Assembly: GCA_045602385.1 (NCBI GenBank)
Contig: JAZSBL010000010.1
Span: 26,512-90,511, forward strand
Origin: SVTX01 sp045602385
GTDB taxonomy: Bacteria; Bacillota; Clostridia; Oscillospirales; CAG-272
Length of the DNA stretch: 64,000 bases
Direction of reading: 5' to 3'
Positions 57,444 to 64,000 of this stretch are shown in pieces. A model generated the notes under the pieces. The model saw only the letters and a list, made by a program, of their open reading frames with translations, ran no database searches and was not told where the DNA came from. A program made the position numbers and the translations under genes. Every line of letters begins with the position of its first letter. Positions within the stretch are counted from its first letter, which is position 1.

Positions 57444-58328
57444 TTATTCCTCGGAATATCCGAAATCGGTAATTCCTCTCTGGCTGTCTCTCCAGTTTTC
57501 CTTGACCTTGACCCAAAGATCAAGATATACCTTTGTGCCGAAGATAGCCTCAAGATCCGCTCTTGCGTATGAGCCGACTCTCTTCAGCTCCTCACCGCCC
57601 TTGCCGACGATGATGCCCTTGTGCGATGCCTTCTCGCAGAATATCTCGGCTCTTATGCTTACAAGACTTCCCTCGTCCTTGAAGGACTCGATGGCGACCG
57701 CAACTCCGTGGGGAATCTCCTTATTGAGCGTGCGGAGTATCTTTTCACGTATGACCTCTGCCGCGACCTGTCTTTCCGACTGGTCGGTGACCATATCCTC
57801 CGGGAAGAAGAAATCCGATTCCTTTAAAAAGGGCTTGCACTCCTCAAGAAGCGCGTCGACTCCCTTGCCGTTCTTTGCGCAGATCGGCACTACCGCGGAA
57901 AATTCGTGGAGAGCCGCGTATGCTACAATGGTCTCGGCTATCTCCTCGCGTCTGTAAAGGTCTATCTTGTTAAGCGCCAAAACGCAGGGCGTTTCGGTCT
58001 TTTTCGCGTAGTTTATTACGTTTTTCTCTACCTCGGTGATATTCTTGCCCGTGTCGGTAACGAGAATGATCGCGTCGGCATCCTGCATTGAGCTGTTTGC
58101 CGTCTTTACCATAAACGTGCCAAGCGTGTTCTTGGGACGGAAGATTCCGGGGGTATCAAGAAAAACGTACTGGTCCTCTCCAACGGTATGTATACCCATA
58201 ATGCGGTTTCTTGTGGTCTGCGGCTTTGACGAAACGATAGCCACCTTCTCACCAAGCATCGTATTCAGAAGCGTTGATTTTCCTACGTTGGGTCGACCTA
58301 CAATTGCTATAAATCCTGTTCTTTTCAT
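57444..58328 (-). CDS. era: GTPase Era
   Basis: Ribosome-assembly GTPase binding the 3' end of 16S rRNA. The 294-aa protein has G1 GRPNVGKSTLL (about 11-21), G2 region TTRNRI, G3 DTPG, G4 NKID, and the C-terminal KH domain with IIVGKGGEELKRVG (about 240-253). Starts 3 bp after the 195-aa hypothetical protein. Usual Firmicutes location. Confidence 0.97.
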   Translation of the reverse strand: MKRTGFIAIVGRPNVGKSTLLNTMLGEKVAIVSSKPQTTRNRIMGIHTVGEDQYVFLDTPGIFRPKNTLGTFMVKTANSSMQDADAIILVTDTGKNITEVEKNVINYAKKTETPCVLALNKIDLYRREEIAETIVAYAALHEFSAVVPICAKNGKGVDALLEECKPFLKESDFFFPEDMVTDQSERQVAAEVIREKILRTLNKEIPHGVAVAIESFKDEGSLVSIRAEIFCEKASHKGIIVGKGGEELKRVGSYARADLEAIFGTKVYLDLWVKVKENWRDSQRGITDFGYSEE

Positions 58329-58331
58329 TCC

Positions 58332-58919
58332 TTATTCCTCTATTGATCTGACAAAATCTCGCGGGTCTTCTGCAAGTACATTTACATACTGCCCCGACCT
58401 GTAATCTATAAGCTGGATAAATTCCGGCTTTGATGCAAGCTTCGGGCCGCCCACCTTCAAGACAAGTCTTGAATCTGCTATCGGGTACTCCCTGACTATA
58501 TACTTGCCGCTATCGCTGTCGTAGCTGTAATCGCTGTAATTGAACTTTTTGAGGTTCTTCCACTCTATCGCGTCGGCATTTTTATGTATCGTATACACCG
58601 TGTCAATGCTCATATCTTCAAGGTTTTCAACGCCCCTGTTATTCTTGCTGGCAACAAGCATGTCTACGCCAAGCGGGCCGAGAACCGTCAGGACAAGAGT
58701 AGCGGTTATTATAAACGTGATAAGCCTTATGTGCGCCTGAAAGAAGCCTTCCTTGCGCTTATAGGGGATATTATCCGGACCTTTCTCCTCTTGGCTCTCT
58801 ACCGAGGGGGCATTTTCATTTTCGGGCTTGTCCTCCGGCCGTGGAGCGATCTGCTCGTCCATCTCACGGGCAGCCCTCAGCTTTGCCTCGCGCAGCGCTC
58901 TTTTTTCACTTGGTTTCAT
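58332..58919 (-). CDS. Single-pass membrane protein of unknown function between ybeY and era
   Basis: A 195-aa protein without a recognised domain. Residues 1-62 are highly charged and polar; one transmembrane helix lies at about 66-90 (IRLITFIITATLVLTVLGPLGV in pieces IRLITFIITATL and VLTVLGPLGV); the extracytoplasmic part has many aromatic and acidic residues (YSDYSYDSDSGKYIVREYP). Occupies the slot between ybeY and era where other Clostridia carry dgkA, cdd or nothing. GGAG before the ATG. Co-transcription suggests a link with ribosome or envelope maturation, but this is only context. Confidence 0.65.
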   Translation of the reverse strand: MKPSEKRALREAKLRAAREMDEQIAPRPEDKPENENAPSVESQEEKGPDNIPYKRKEGFFQAHIRLITFIITATLVLTVLGPLGVDMLVASKNNRGVENLEDMSIDTVYTIHKNADAIEWKNLKKFNYSDYSYDSDSGKYIVREYPIADSRLVLKVGGPKLASKPEFIQLIDYRSGQYVNVLAEDPRDFVRSIEE

Positions 58920-58944
58920 TTAACGATTCTCCTGCAGAAGAGAT

Positions 58945-59439
58945 TTATTTTACCTCAAGACCCATTATTCTCATGATCTCGGTCTGCTTTGCGCGCATCT
59001 CTCTGTCCTCTTCCTCGCTTCTCTCATGGTCATAGCCGAGAAGGTGGAGCATAGAGTGAACGGTAAGGAAGGCGACCTCGCGCTTAAAGCTGTGGCCGAA
59101 CTCCTCTGCCTGCTCCTGTGCTCTTTCAAGAGAGATAACGATGTCGCCGAGATTGCTTATCATCTCGTCGATCGGGGGCTCCTCGCACTCTCCCTCATAA
59201 TCAAAGAGGGGGAATGAGAGCACGTCGGTGGGCTTGTCTATCTCTCTGAATTTCTTGTTAAGCTCTTGAATTCCCGCGTTGTCGGTAAAGGTGACCGATA
59301 CCTCGCACACATTCTGAAAATCCTCAAAGTCAAGCGTGGTCTCTATCGCCTCACGCAAAAGCATCTTGAGGTTGTAGGTTACGGGGAATTTCTCCTGCTC
59401 GTTTTCAAAATATATTCTAAGACTCATTTTTCTTTTCAT
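58945..59439 (-). CDS. ybeY: Endoribonuclease YbeY
   Basis: Metal-dependent RNase for rRNA 3'-end maturation and quality control. The 164-aa protein has VSVTFTDNAGIQELNKKFREIDKPTDVLSFP (in the family blocks FTDNAGIQELN and DKPTDVLSFP) and the zinc motif HSMLHLLGYDHE (HxxxHxxxxxH). AAGGAA before the ATG. Between phoH and the 195-aa protein. Confidence 0.96.
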   Translation of the reverse strand: MKRKMSLRIYFENEQEKFPVTYNLKMLLREAIETTLDFEDFQNVCEVSVTFTDNAGIQELNKKFREIDKPTDVLSFPLFDYEGECEEPPIDEMISNLGDIVISLERAQEQAEEFGHSFKREVAFLTVHSMLHLLGYDHERSEEEDREMRAKQTEIMRIMGLEVK

Positions 59440-59457
59440 ATTAGGTTTCCTTTCGCT

Positions 59458-60495
59458 TTAGCTGTCCTTTCTTACAAATGTTTTCTTGCCTGATTCCTGA
59501 CGTCTCTGCTCCTGCCTCTCGCGCTTCTCACGGTCGAATTTCTCATACGCGAGAATTATCTTCTGCACGAGCTTATGTCTTACTACGTCGCGCTCGGTAA
59601 AGGCGTGGATCTCAATATCGTCGATTCCCGAAAGGATCTTGACCGCCTCGGAAAGACCGCTCTTCTGACCTGCGGGCAGGTCGGTCTGGGTGAGGTCACC
59701 CGTGACTACCGCCTTGGAGTTAAACCCAAGACGCGTCAAAAACATCTTCATCTGCTCGGGCGTGCAGTTCTGCGCCTCGTCGAGAATTATAAAGGAATCG
59801 TCAAGCGTTCGTCCGCGCATATATGCGAGCGGAGCAACCTCGATGACTCCCTTCTCCACCTGTCTTTGGTAATTCTCCGCACCCATCATCTCAAAGAGTG
59901 AGTCGTAAAGCGGACGGAGATAGGGGTCTATCTTGCTTTGAAGGTCGCCGGGCAAAAATCCGAGCTTCTCGCCCGCCTCGATAGCGGGACGGGTCAGGAT
60001 TATTCTAGATACCTGCTTTTCGCGCAGAGCCTTTACCGCCATAGCTACCGCAAGAAAGGTCTTACCCGTTCCCGCAGGGCCGATACCAAGCACTATCGTG
60101 TTCTTCTTTATGGCATTGACGTAGTGCTTCTGCCCCACCGTCTTTGCCTTGATCGGCTTGCCCTTCATGGTGACGCAAATCGTATCGTCGCCGAGAGCCT
60201 CAAGCTCGCCCGACTTGCCCGCCATTACCGTGTCGCAAACGTATATTACGCTCTGGTCGGTAATGCTGCCGTTATACTTTGCCATTTTGACAAGGTATCT
60301 CACCGCCTCTGCGGCAAGATCGACCGCCTCCTCGTCCTCCGAGAACACGGCGATCATCTCTCCGCCGTCGTCGGCAACGCGGTTCTGCACCGAGACCGAG
60401 AATTTCTTTTCAATTATGTCAAGGTTTGAGTCGCAGCTGCCAAATACCGCGGAAACGGTATCCGAGCTGTCAACCCTGATCAGTCTATTCTTCAT
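59458..60495 (-). CDS. phoH: PhoH family ATPase
   Basis: A 345-aa PhoH-like protein (YbeZ/YqfB type). After an N-terminal domain of about 115 residues comes the P-loop GIGPAGTGKTFLAVA (about 134-148), the blocks ILTRPAIEAGEKLGFLPGDL and FIILDEAQNCTPEQMK (Walker B) and TGDLTQTDLP. Thought to be an RNA-linked ATPase paired with YbeY. The ATG at 60495 is preferred over a GTG two codons earlier, with AAGGACAGG before it. Confidence 0.94.
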   Translation of the reverse strand: MKNRLIRVDSSDTVSAVFGSCDSNLDIIEKKFSVSVQNRVADDGGEMIAVFSEDEEAVDLAAEAVRYLVKMAKYNGSITDQSVIYVCDTVMAGKSGELEALGDDTICVTMKGKPIKAKTVGQKHYVNAIKKNTIVLGIGPAGTGKTFLAVAMAVKALREKQVSRIILTRPAIEAGEKLGFLPGDLQSKIDPYLRPLYDSLFEMMGAENYQRQVEKGVIEVAPLAYMRGRTLDDSFIILDEAQNCTPEQMKMFLTRLGFNSKAVVTGDLTQTDLPAGQKSGLSEAVKILSGIDDIEIHAFTERDVVRHKLVQKIILAYEKFDREKRERQEQRRQESGKKTFVRKDS

Positions 60496-60510
60496 ATACA
60501 CCTGTCCTTT

Positions 60511-61701
60511 TTATTTCGGTTCTCCTATCTCGACCTCAAATTCCGAGACCGAGGCAATATCCTCAATGAGAACTATTACACAGTGGAGTAAAAATCTGTC
60601 CTCTCGCGAATACGGTGTTACTGTCTTTTTTATAAGCACGGTATTCTCCGACAGATTCGCAAGCCTGCTCTCAAGAGTGAAATAGGCAAGATCCTCTGCC
60701 TCCTCGGGCGTTCTCGTCATTGACACCGTTTCGTATTCGAGATATCGCTCGGTTTTCAGCGAGAAGGGCGTGTCAAGCACTCCAAAGACGTCACAGTCCT
60801 CCATGATATCTATTTTATCATAAAATACTCCCTCTTTTCCACCCTTTTTTGAAATGTTCATAGAAAAATCAAAAAAATTTAAATATTTATTAGAATATCC
60901 CTCACCCGTATAGACTTTTCCCTCGTATTCGTAAGGAATTTCAATATAAAACTCCTCCACTGTACGGGCATATATCTCCCCTGCGGCGCGCGTATACCGA
61001 AAGCCCTCCTGCACACTGTCGAAAAGTCCGCTGACAAGCAGCTCGCCCTTCTCTACGTATTTTCCCGCGCCGACCACGGCAAGGCCGCGGAATATCCGCA
61101 CCTCCTCGATAATGCCGCTTTTGCTTGCGACGAGATTTGCGGGCTTTATCGCCACGCTCTGACTCTCTGCCACAGCGCGCTCACGCACCTGCACCTCGGC
61201 AACAGTGCCGACTATATTTATCGAGAGCCATGATATCTTATCCGAGTCGATAAGTATTCTGTTTTCTATCCTGTCTGTGTTCGCGTCGGGTATGTAACTG
61301 CCTACCGAAAACCCGTACATGTCAAGCAGCTCAATGACCTCACGCGAGGTCATTTTTTCATTGCCCGTGACCTTGATGTCCCATACGAACATATGCGAGG
61401 CGAAAACCAGCGACACCGCCAGAATGATGCCGAGCATAAGGCCGAAGCGGTACTTGTACTTCCCCAAAATATACGGCAAGCCGCCCCGCTCTGCCACCGT
61501 GTAGCATATACCGCGCACGTCTGCCTCAGCCTTCATTTTTTTGTAGGCGGAGAGGCGGAGGCAAAGAGTTACACCCTCGCGCCCCGCGTTAAAATCGGAG
61601 TACGGAATGCCCTGATACATACAAAGATTTAAAAGCGGCGTTATACTGCCGTAATCTGCAAATACCTTGACATAGCCGAGAAAAAAATAGGACGGATTCA
61701 T
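60511..61701 (-). CDS. yqfD: Sporulation protein YqfD
   Basis: A 396-aa membrane protein of the SigE regulon type. It has the N-terminal NPSYFFLGYVKVFADY, one transmembrane helix at about 88-110 (FGLMLGIILAVSLVF), and a large extracytoplasmic domain with IDSDKISWLSINIVGTVAEVQVRER split around 170-190, similar to POTRA-like regions. Starts with a 4-bp overlap (ATGA) with yqfC; GGAGG supports the ATG at 61701 rather than the longer frame. YqfC-YqfD-PhoH-YbeY is the usual order. Confidence 0.92.
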   Translation of the reverse strand: MNPSYFFLGYVKVFADYGSITPLLNLCMYQGIPYSDFNAGREGVTLCLRLSAYKKMKAEADVRGICYTVAERGGLPYILGKYKYRFGLMLGIILAVSLVFASHMFVWDIKVTGNEKMTSREVIELLDMYGFSVGSYIPDANTDRIENRILIDSDKISWLSINIVGTVAEVQVRERAVAESQSVAIKPANLVASKSGIIEEVRIFRGLAVVGAGKYVEKGELLVSGLFDSVQEGFRYTRAAGEIYARTVEEFYIEIPYEYEGKVYTGEGYSNKYLNFFDFSMNISKKGGKEGVFYDKIDIMEDCDVFGVLDTPFSLKTERYLEYETVSMTRTPEEAEDLAYFTLESRLANLSENTVLIKKTVTPYSREDRFLLHCVIVLIEDIASVSEFEVEIGEPK

Positions 61702-61997
61702 GCCTCTCCCTCCCCAAATGAAATTGAGCGTATCGCCCCCTCGATGCTGACCGCTCCGCTGTAATACGAGGAGCATACGAGTCTCCCCCCTCTTACCGAC
61801 AGCTCATCGCCCTTGACGGCAAGAACTATAAGCGTGGGCGAGTAGGTAATTATTCGCCTGCAACCGCCCACAAAAAGCTGATTTTTCCCGCGAAGCTCTA
61901 TTCTCGGCTCGCCCGCCAAGGCATCGGGAGAAAGCTCTCCCTTAAGTGCGAGAAGCTCAAGCAGCCCTCGCTTGTCTGTTTTATGATTTTCTTTCAT
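61698..61997 (-). CDS. yqfC: Sporulation protein YqfC
   Basis: A 99-aa protein of the YabP/YqfC family. Core: LRGKNQLFVGGCRRIITYSPTLIVLAVKG broken at GGCRRII, with the end VSIEGAIRSISFGEGE. Probably mother-cell expressed during sporulation with yqfD, to which it is translationally coupled. GAGGT 7 nt before ATG. Divergent from ylbJ. Confidence 0.9.
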   Translation of the reverse strand: MKENHKTDKRGLLELLALKGELSPDALAGEPRIELRGKNQLFVGGCRRIITYSPTLIVLAVKGDELSVRGGRLVCSSYYSGAVSIEGAIRSISFGEGEA

Positions 61998-62063
61998 ATT
62001 GCGACCTCGATAAAAATATAAATTAACAGGAAGAAGCGAGAATTTTCTTTTTGGGGGTGCGAT

Positions 62064-63203
62064 ATGCGTATGGCTAAATCAAATACAAGAGAGACCTCCC
62101 CAAACGGCAAGGGCGCGACAGCCTTTGGCATTATGATCCTCTGCGCGTTCTCACTTGTCCTCATCTTCTCCGACGTTGCAATAGAGTATATGAAAAAAGG
62201 GCTTATCCTATGCTCGCGCGCGGTCATTCCCGCCCTCTTTCCCTTTATGGTGATATCCGAGCTTATCGTGAAAAGCGGTGTTGGATTGCGTATATCAAGG
62301 CTATTTGCAAGACCTATGCGCTATCTTTTCGGCGTTAGCGAGGCCGGGGCTTGCGCATATATCCTGGGACTTGTCTGCGGCTTTCCCATAGGGGCTAAAA
62401 CAGCAGCGTCAATGTACGATCAAGGTTGCATTACAAAAAGCGAGCTGGTCCGATTGATGACATTTTGTAACAACCCCGGCTCCGCCTTCGTTATAAGCGC
62501 GGTCGGGGTGGCATTGCTTGGCAATAAATGGGTGGGGATCGCGCTTTATATGTCGGTAATCCTCTCCTCGATTCTGGTGGGCATAGTGGGTAAATATTTT
62601 CTTGGCTACAAAAAGAAAGGCGAACCGCGCTCCAACATATTTATCCCACGCGAGCTGAATGTCAAGTGTATCACGGACGCAGTGCAATCCTCCGCCGTTT
62701 CAATGCTGACGGTATGCGCCTACGTGGTCTTTTTCTCGGCGCTTGTCGGATGTGTGGGTACGCTTTTGTCACGTCTTGAGCTTCCCGCGGAGCTGACGGC
62801 GTGTATATTCGGTTTTTTCGAGCTTTCAAGCGGTGTCAGTGAGGCGGCTGCGCTTGAAAACAGAGTCGCCGCTCTCCTTCTCTGCGCGCTTTTCGTGGGG
62901 TGGTCCGGGCTCTCGGTAGCCTTTCAGATAATGTCGGTCGCGTCGGGTAGAGGCATATCATTTAAGCCCTTTTTCATCGCAAAGGCGGCGCAAGGTGTTC
63001 TCTGCGCGCTCTTTATGGGGATTTTTATAAAGACTTGGCTTGGTGATTCTATCTATGATATGTCTGCCCTGCCGTCCTATAACGATGCGGGTGCGATTGC
63101 CCTCAGTCTGCCCGCGCTCTGCCTTTGCGCCATTCTCGCGCTCTGCCTCGTTCTACTGCTTACGCGTACAAAATCTTTGCCAAAAAGTCGCAAAAAATTG
63201 TAA
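62064..63203 (+). CDS. ylbJ: Sporulation integral membrane protein YlbJ
   Basis: A 379-aa polytopic protein with eight to ten hydrophobic segments and two nucleoside-recognition (Gate-like) half domains: VIPALFPFMVISELI near 55-70 and CGFPIGAKTAASMYDQG near 105-120, then FCNNPGSAFVISAVG. YlbJ is expressed under SigE and needed for cortex formation in Bacillus, possibly through transport. GGGGGTG before the ATG. Opposite strand to yqfC/yqfD, forming a divergent sporulation locus. Confidence 0.9.
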   Translation: MRMAKSNTRETSPNGKGATAFGIMILCAFSLVLIFSDVAIEYMKKGLILCSRAVIPALFPFMVISELIVKSGVGLRISRLFARPMRYLFGVSEAGACAYILGLVCGFPIGAKTAASMYDQGCITKSELVRLMTFCNNPGSAFVISAVGVALLGNKWVGIALYMSVILSSILVGIVGKYFLGYKKKGEPRSNIFIPRELNVKCITDAVQSSAVSMLTVCAYVVFFSALVGCVGTLLSRLELPAELTACIFGFFELSSGVSEAAALENRVAALLLCALFVGWSGLSVAFQIMSVASGRGISFKPFFIAKAAQGVLCALFMGIFIKTWLGDSIYDMSALPSYNDAGAIALSLPALCLCAILALCLVLLLTRTKSLPKSRKKL

Positions 63204-63210
63204 AAAGGTA

Positions 63211-63239
63211 TTGACAAAGAGATTTTTGTTTGCTATAAT
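63211..63239 (+). promoter_or_regulatory. Perfect sigma-A promoter of tRNA-Thr
   Basis: TTGACA (63211-63216), 17 bp, TATAAT (63234-63239); 30 bp before the tRNA. Confidence 0.92.
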
Positions 63240-63268
63240 ATACAAGTCGTCGAGAAAGAGACGATCTT

Positions 63269-63344
63269 GCTGGTATGGCTCAGTCGGTAGAGCACGTCAT
63301 TGGTAATGACGAGGTCATCAGTTCGATTCTGATTACCAGCTCCA
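63269..63344 (+). tRNA. tRNA-Thr (anticodon GGT)
   Basis: A 76-nt gene including an encoded CCA. Acceptor arms GCTGGTA and TACCAGC pair perfectly; the anticodon stem CGTCA/TGACG encloses TTGGTAA, giving anticodon GGT; the T loop is GTTCGATTC. A mobile element seems to begin downstream. Confidence 0.97.
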
Positions 63345-63355
63345 ATATCAAACAC

Positions 63356-63386
63356 AAGAAAAGCCTTATTTTGTAAGGCTTTTCTT
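63356..63386 (+). terminator. Terminator of tRNA-Thr
   Basis: Perfect 13-bp stem with a 5-base loop (63356-63368 with 63374-63386), T-rich 3' arm. Confidence 0.9.
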
Positions 63387-63530
63387 TGCCTTTCAAGACA
63401 TCTCCATTTGTCTAAATTTATTCGTCAATTTTCACAAATTCTCCTTAATTCTTATCAAAACGGAACAACTAACGGAACAAAAACCGTCTAAAATGGTAAT
63501 TTTCATACCCTTTTTATTGTTAATACAAAA

Positions 63531-63556
63531 CAAGAGCCCCCTCTCGGGGGCCCTAT
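63531..63556 (-). terminator. Terminator of the last (phage-like) gene
   Basis: GCCCCC/GGGGGC stem (63536-63541 with 63546-63551), four-base loop, then a T-rich stretch on the minus strand. Confidence 0.8.
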
Positions 63557-63558
63557 TT

Positions 63559-64000
63559 TTATTCCTCAATCCATTCTTCAAGCACGTCGTCAATAGTCTT
63601 TTTGGTTTTGAATACGTACAGTCCGGATGTCTTAAGTACATTTTTGATGCGATTCATTTCGTCCCGGTCGCCACTTGCGTATGCAGCCTGGTAAAGAGGC
63701 TTATAGTGCTTTGTGAGACTGCTTCGGAGAGTAGATCTCATACTGTTCTCGACGTCCTCGCGAGCCTCATCTTCGTCGAATTTCTCTCCCTTCGCTTCCG
63801 CCTTGGCCTTCGCCTCAGCCACCTTCTCCTCTATCTTTATTTCGCTAAGCTCTGCAATAATCTCAAGCGCAAGCTCGTCGGAGCAGTGGTCAAATGCGAG
63901 AGGAATATCGGAAGGACTGTAAACAGAATCCCACTTGGAATCCGACTCACTCTGGCCGTCCTCGGGCTTGATAGCCTGCAGTTCAGCATCGATCGCACGG
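63559..64000 (-). CDS. C-terminal part of a phage-like hypothetical protein (runs off window)
   Basis: The frame is open from the right edge to the stop at 63559 (147 residues visible). An apparent start at 63822 is only an internal GTG. The visible part is acidic, then K/E/A-rich, and ends with LTKHYKPLYQAAYASGDRDEMNRI and LKTSGLYVFKTKKTIDDVLEEWIEE shown here as separate pieces. This type of ending (long-chain Y-x-A-Y ... GLY ... W) resembles uncharacterised proteins encoded by Clostridia prophages. Placement right after a tRNA gene, facing it, supports an integrated element. No integrase is in the window. Confidence 0.55.
   Translation of the reverse strand, partial: RAIDAELQAIKPEDGQSESDSKWDSVYSPSDIPLAFDHCSDELALEIIAELSEIKIEEKVAEAKAKAEAKGEKFDEDEAREDVENSMRSTLRSSLTKHYKPLYQAAYASGDRDEMNRIKNVLKTSGLYVFKTKKTIDDVLEEWIEE

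Noticed and set aside
63559..63822. Complete 87-aa gene starting at 63822
   Set aside because: The frame stays open to the window edge; 63822 is an internal GTG, so the gene is annotated as partial.

Overview
The window is a 64-kb chromosome segment from an endospore-forming member of class Clostridia (Bacillota), probably a gut or rumen lineage. The evidence is the sporulation set (SpoVB-like flippase, YabP, YabQ, YqfC, YqfD, YlbJ, a DacF-type carboxypeptidase), Gram-positive operon orders (argR-nadK-tlyA-ispA-xseBA-nusB; recJ-relA-dtd-hemZ; phoH-ybeY-era-recO; mazG-hup-rqcP-yabP-yabQ-divIC) and GGAGG ribosome binding sites. Nearly all genes are on the minus strand. I cannot name a genus from the sequence alone.

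Layout. 1-6.3 kb: argR (cut by the window edge), nadK, tlyA, a DUF212 membrane protein, a prenyl synthase, xseB, xseA, an M22 TsaD paralogue and nusB. 6.4-7.7 kb: a plus-strand pair of a membrane protein and an SGNH-fold protein lacking recognisable catalytic residues. 7.7-15.1 kb: radical SAM protein, aminotransferase, Rad3-like helicase, MecA-like adaptor, family 4 uracil-DNA glycosylase and AEC transporter. 15.1-16.4 kb: an island bounded by 42-bp inverted repeats, holding an AT-rich methyltransferase and a DUF559 nuclease cassette. 16.4-24.2 kb: sporulation and cell-division cluster, mazG, SpoVB-like flippase, amidohydrolase, hemZ and dtd. 24-33 kb: relA, recJ, FAD oxidoreductase, cdaR, cdaA and a membrane protein. 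33-38 kb: P-loop protein, pgi, dacF, DUF5662 and a PHP phosphatase. 38-43.7 kb: uvrA and uvrB, separated by a second DUF559 cassette. 43.7-47.3 kb: an AT-rich accessory region with bent DNA, a microsatellite, a 913-aa Cys-repeat/GLUG lipoprotein and a strongly structured leader RNA. 47.3-55.5 kb: coaD, rsmD, uvrC, HPr, two DUF4330-type proteins, an O-antigen ligase-like protein, trmD and rimM. 55.5-64 kb: yajC and a TIGR04086 protein (plus strand), recO, era, ybeY, phoH, yqfD, yqfC, ylbJ, tRNA-Thr and the edge of a probable mobile element.

Most housekeeping genes form tightly packed or overlapping operons for DNA repair (xseAB, recJ, uvrABC, recO, UDG), RNA maturation and translation (nusB, tlyA, rsmD, trmD, rimM, era, ybeY, dtd, rqcP), nucleotide second messengers (relA, cdaA/cdaR) and sporulation.

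Main discovery lead. Two unrelated-in-sequence but identically organised cassettes each contain one DUF559 (Vsr-like, PD-(D/E)XK) nuclease gene. Each cassette end carries two consecutive DNA hairpins in inverted orientation. In cassette 1 the two ends differ in sequence but keep base pairing through compensatory changes. This resembles the logic of REP/RAYT systems with a different enzyme. Secondary leads are three genes whose Shine-Dalgarno sequence lies in the 3' arm of a terminator-like hairpin whose U-tract forms the spacer to the start codon (yabP, dacF, the TIGR04086 gene), and a promoter-palindrome-terminator unit ahead of the lipoprotein gene that looks like a small RNA or attenuated leader.
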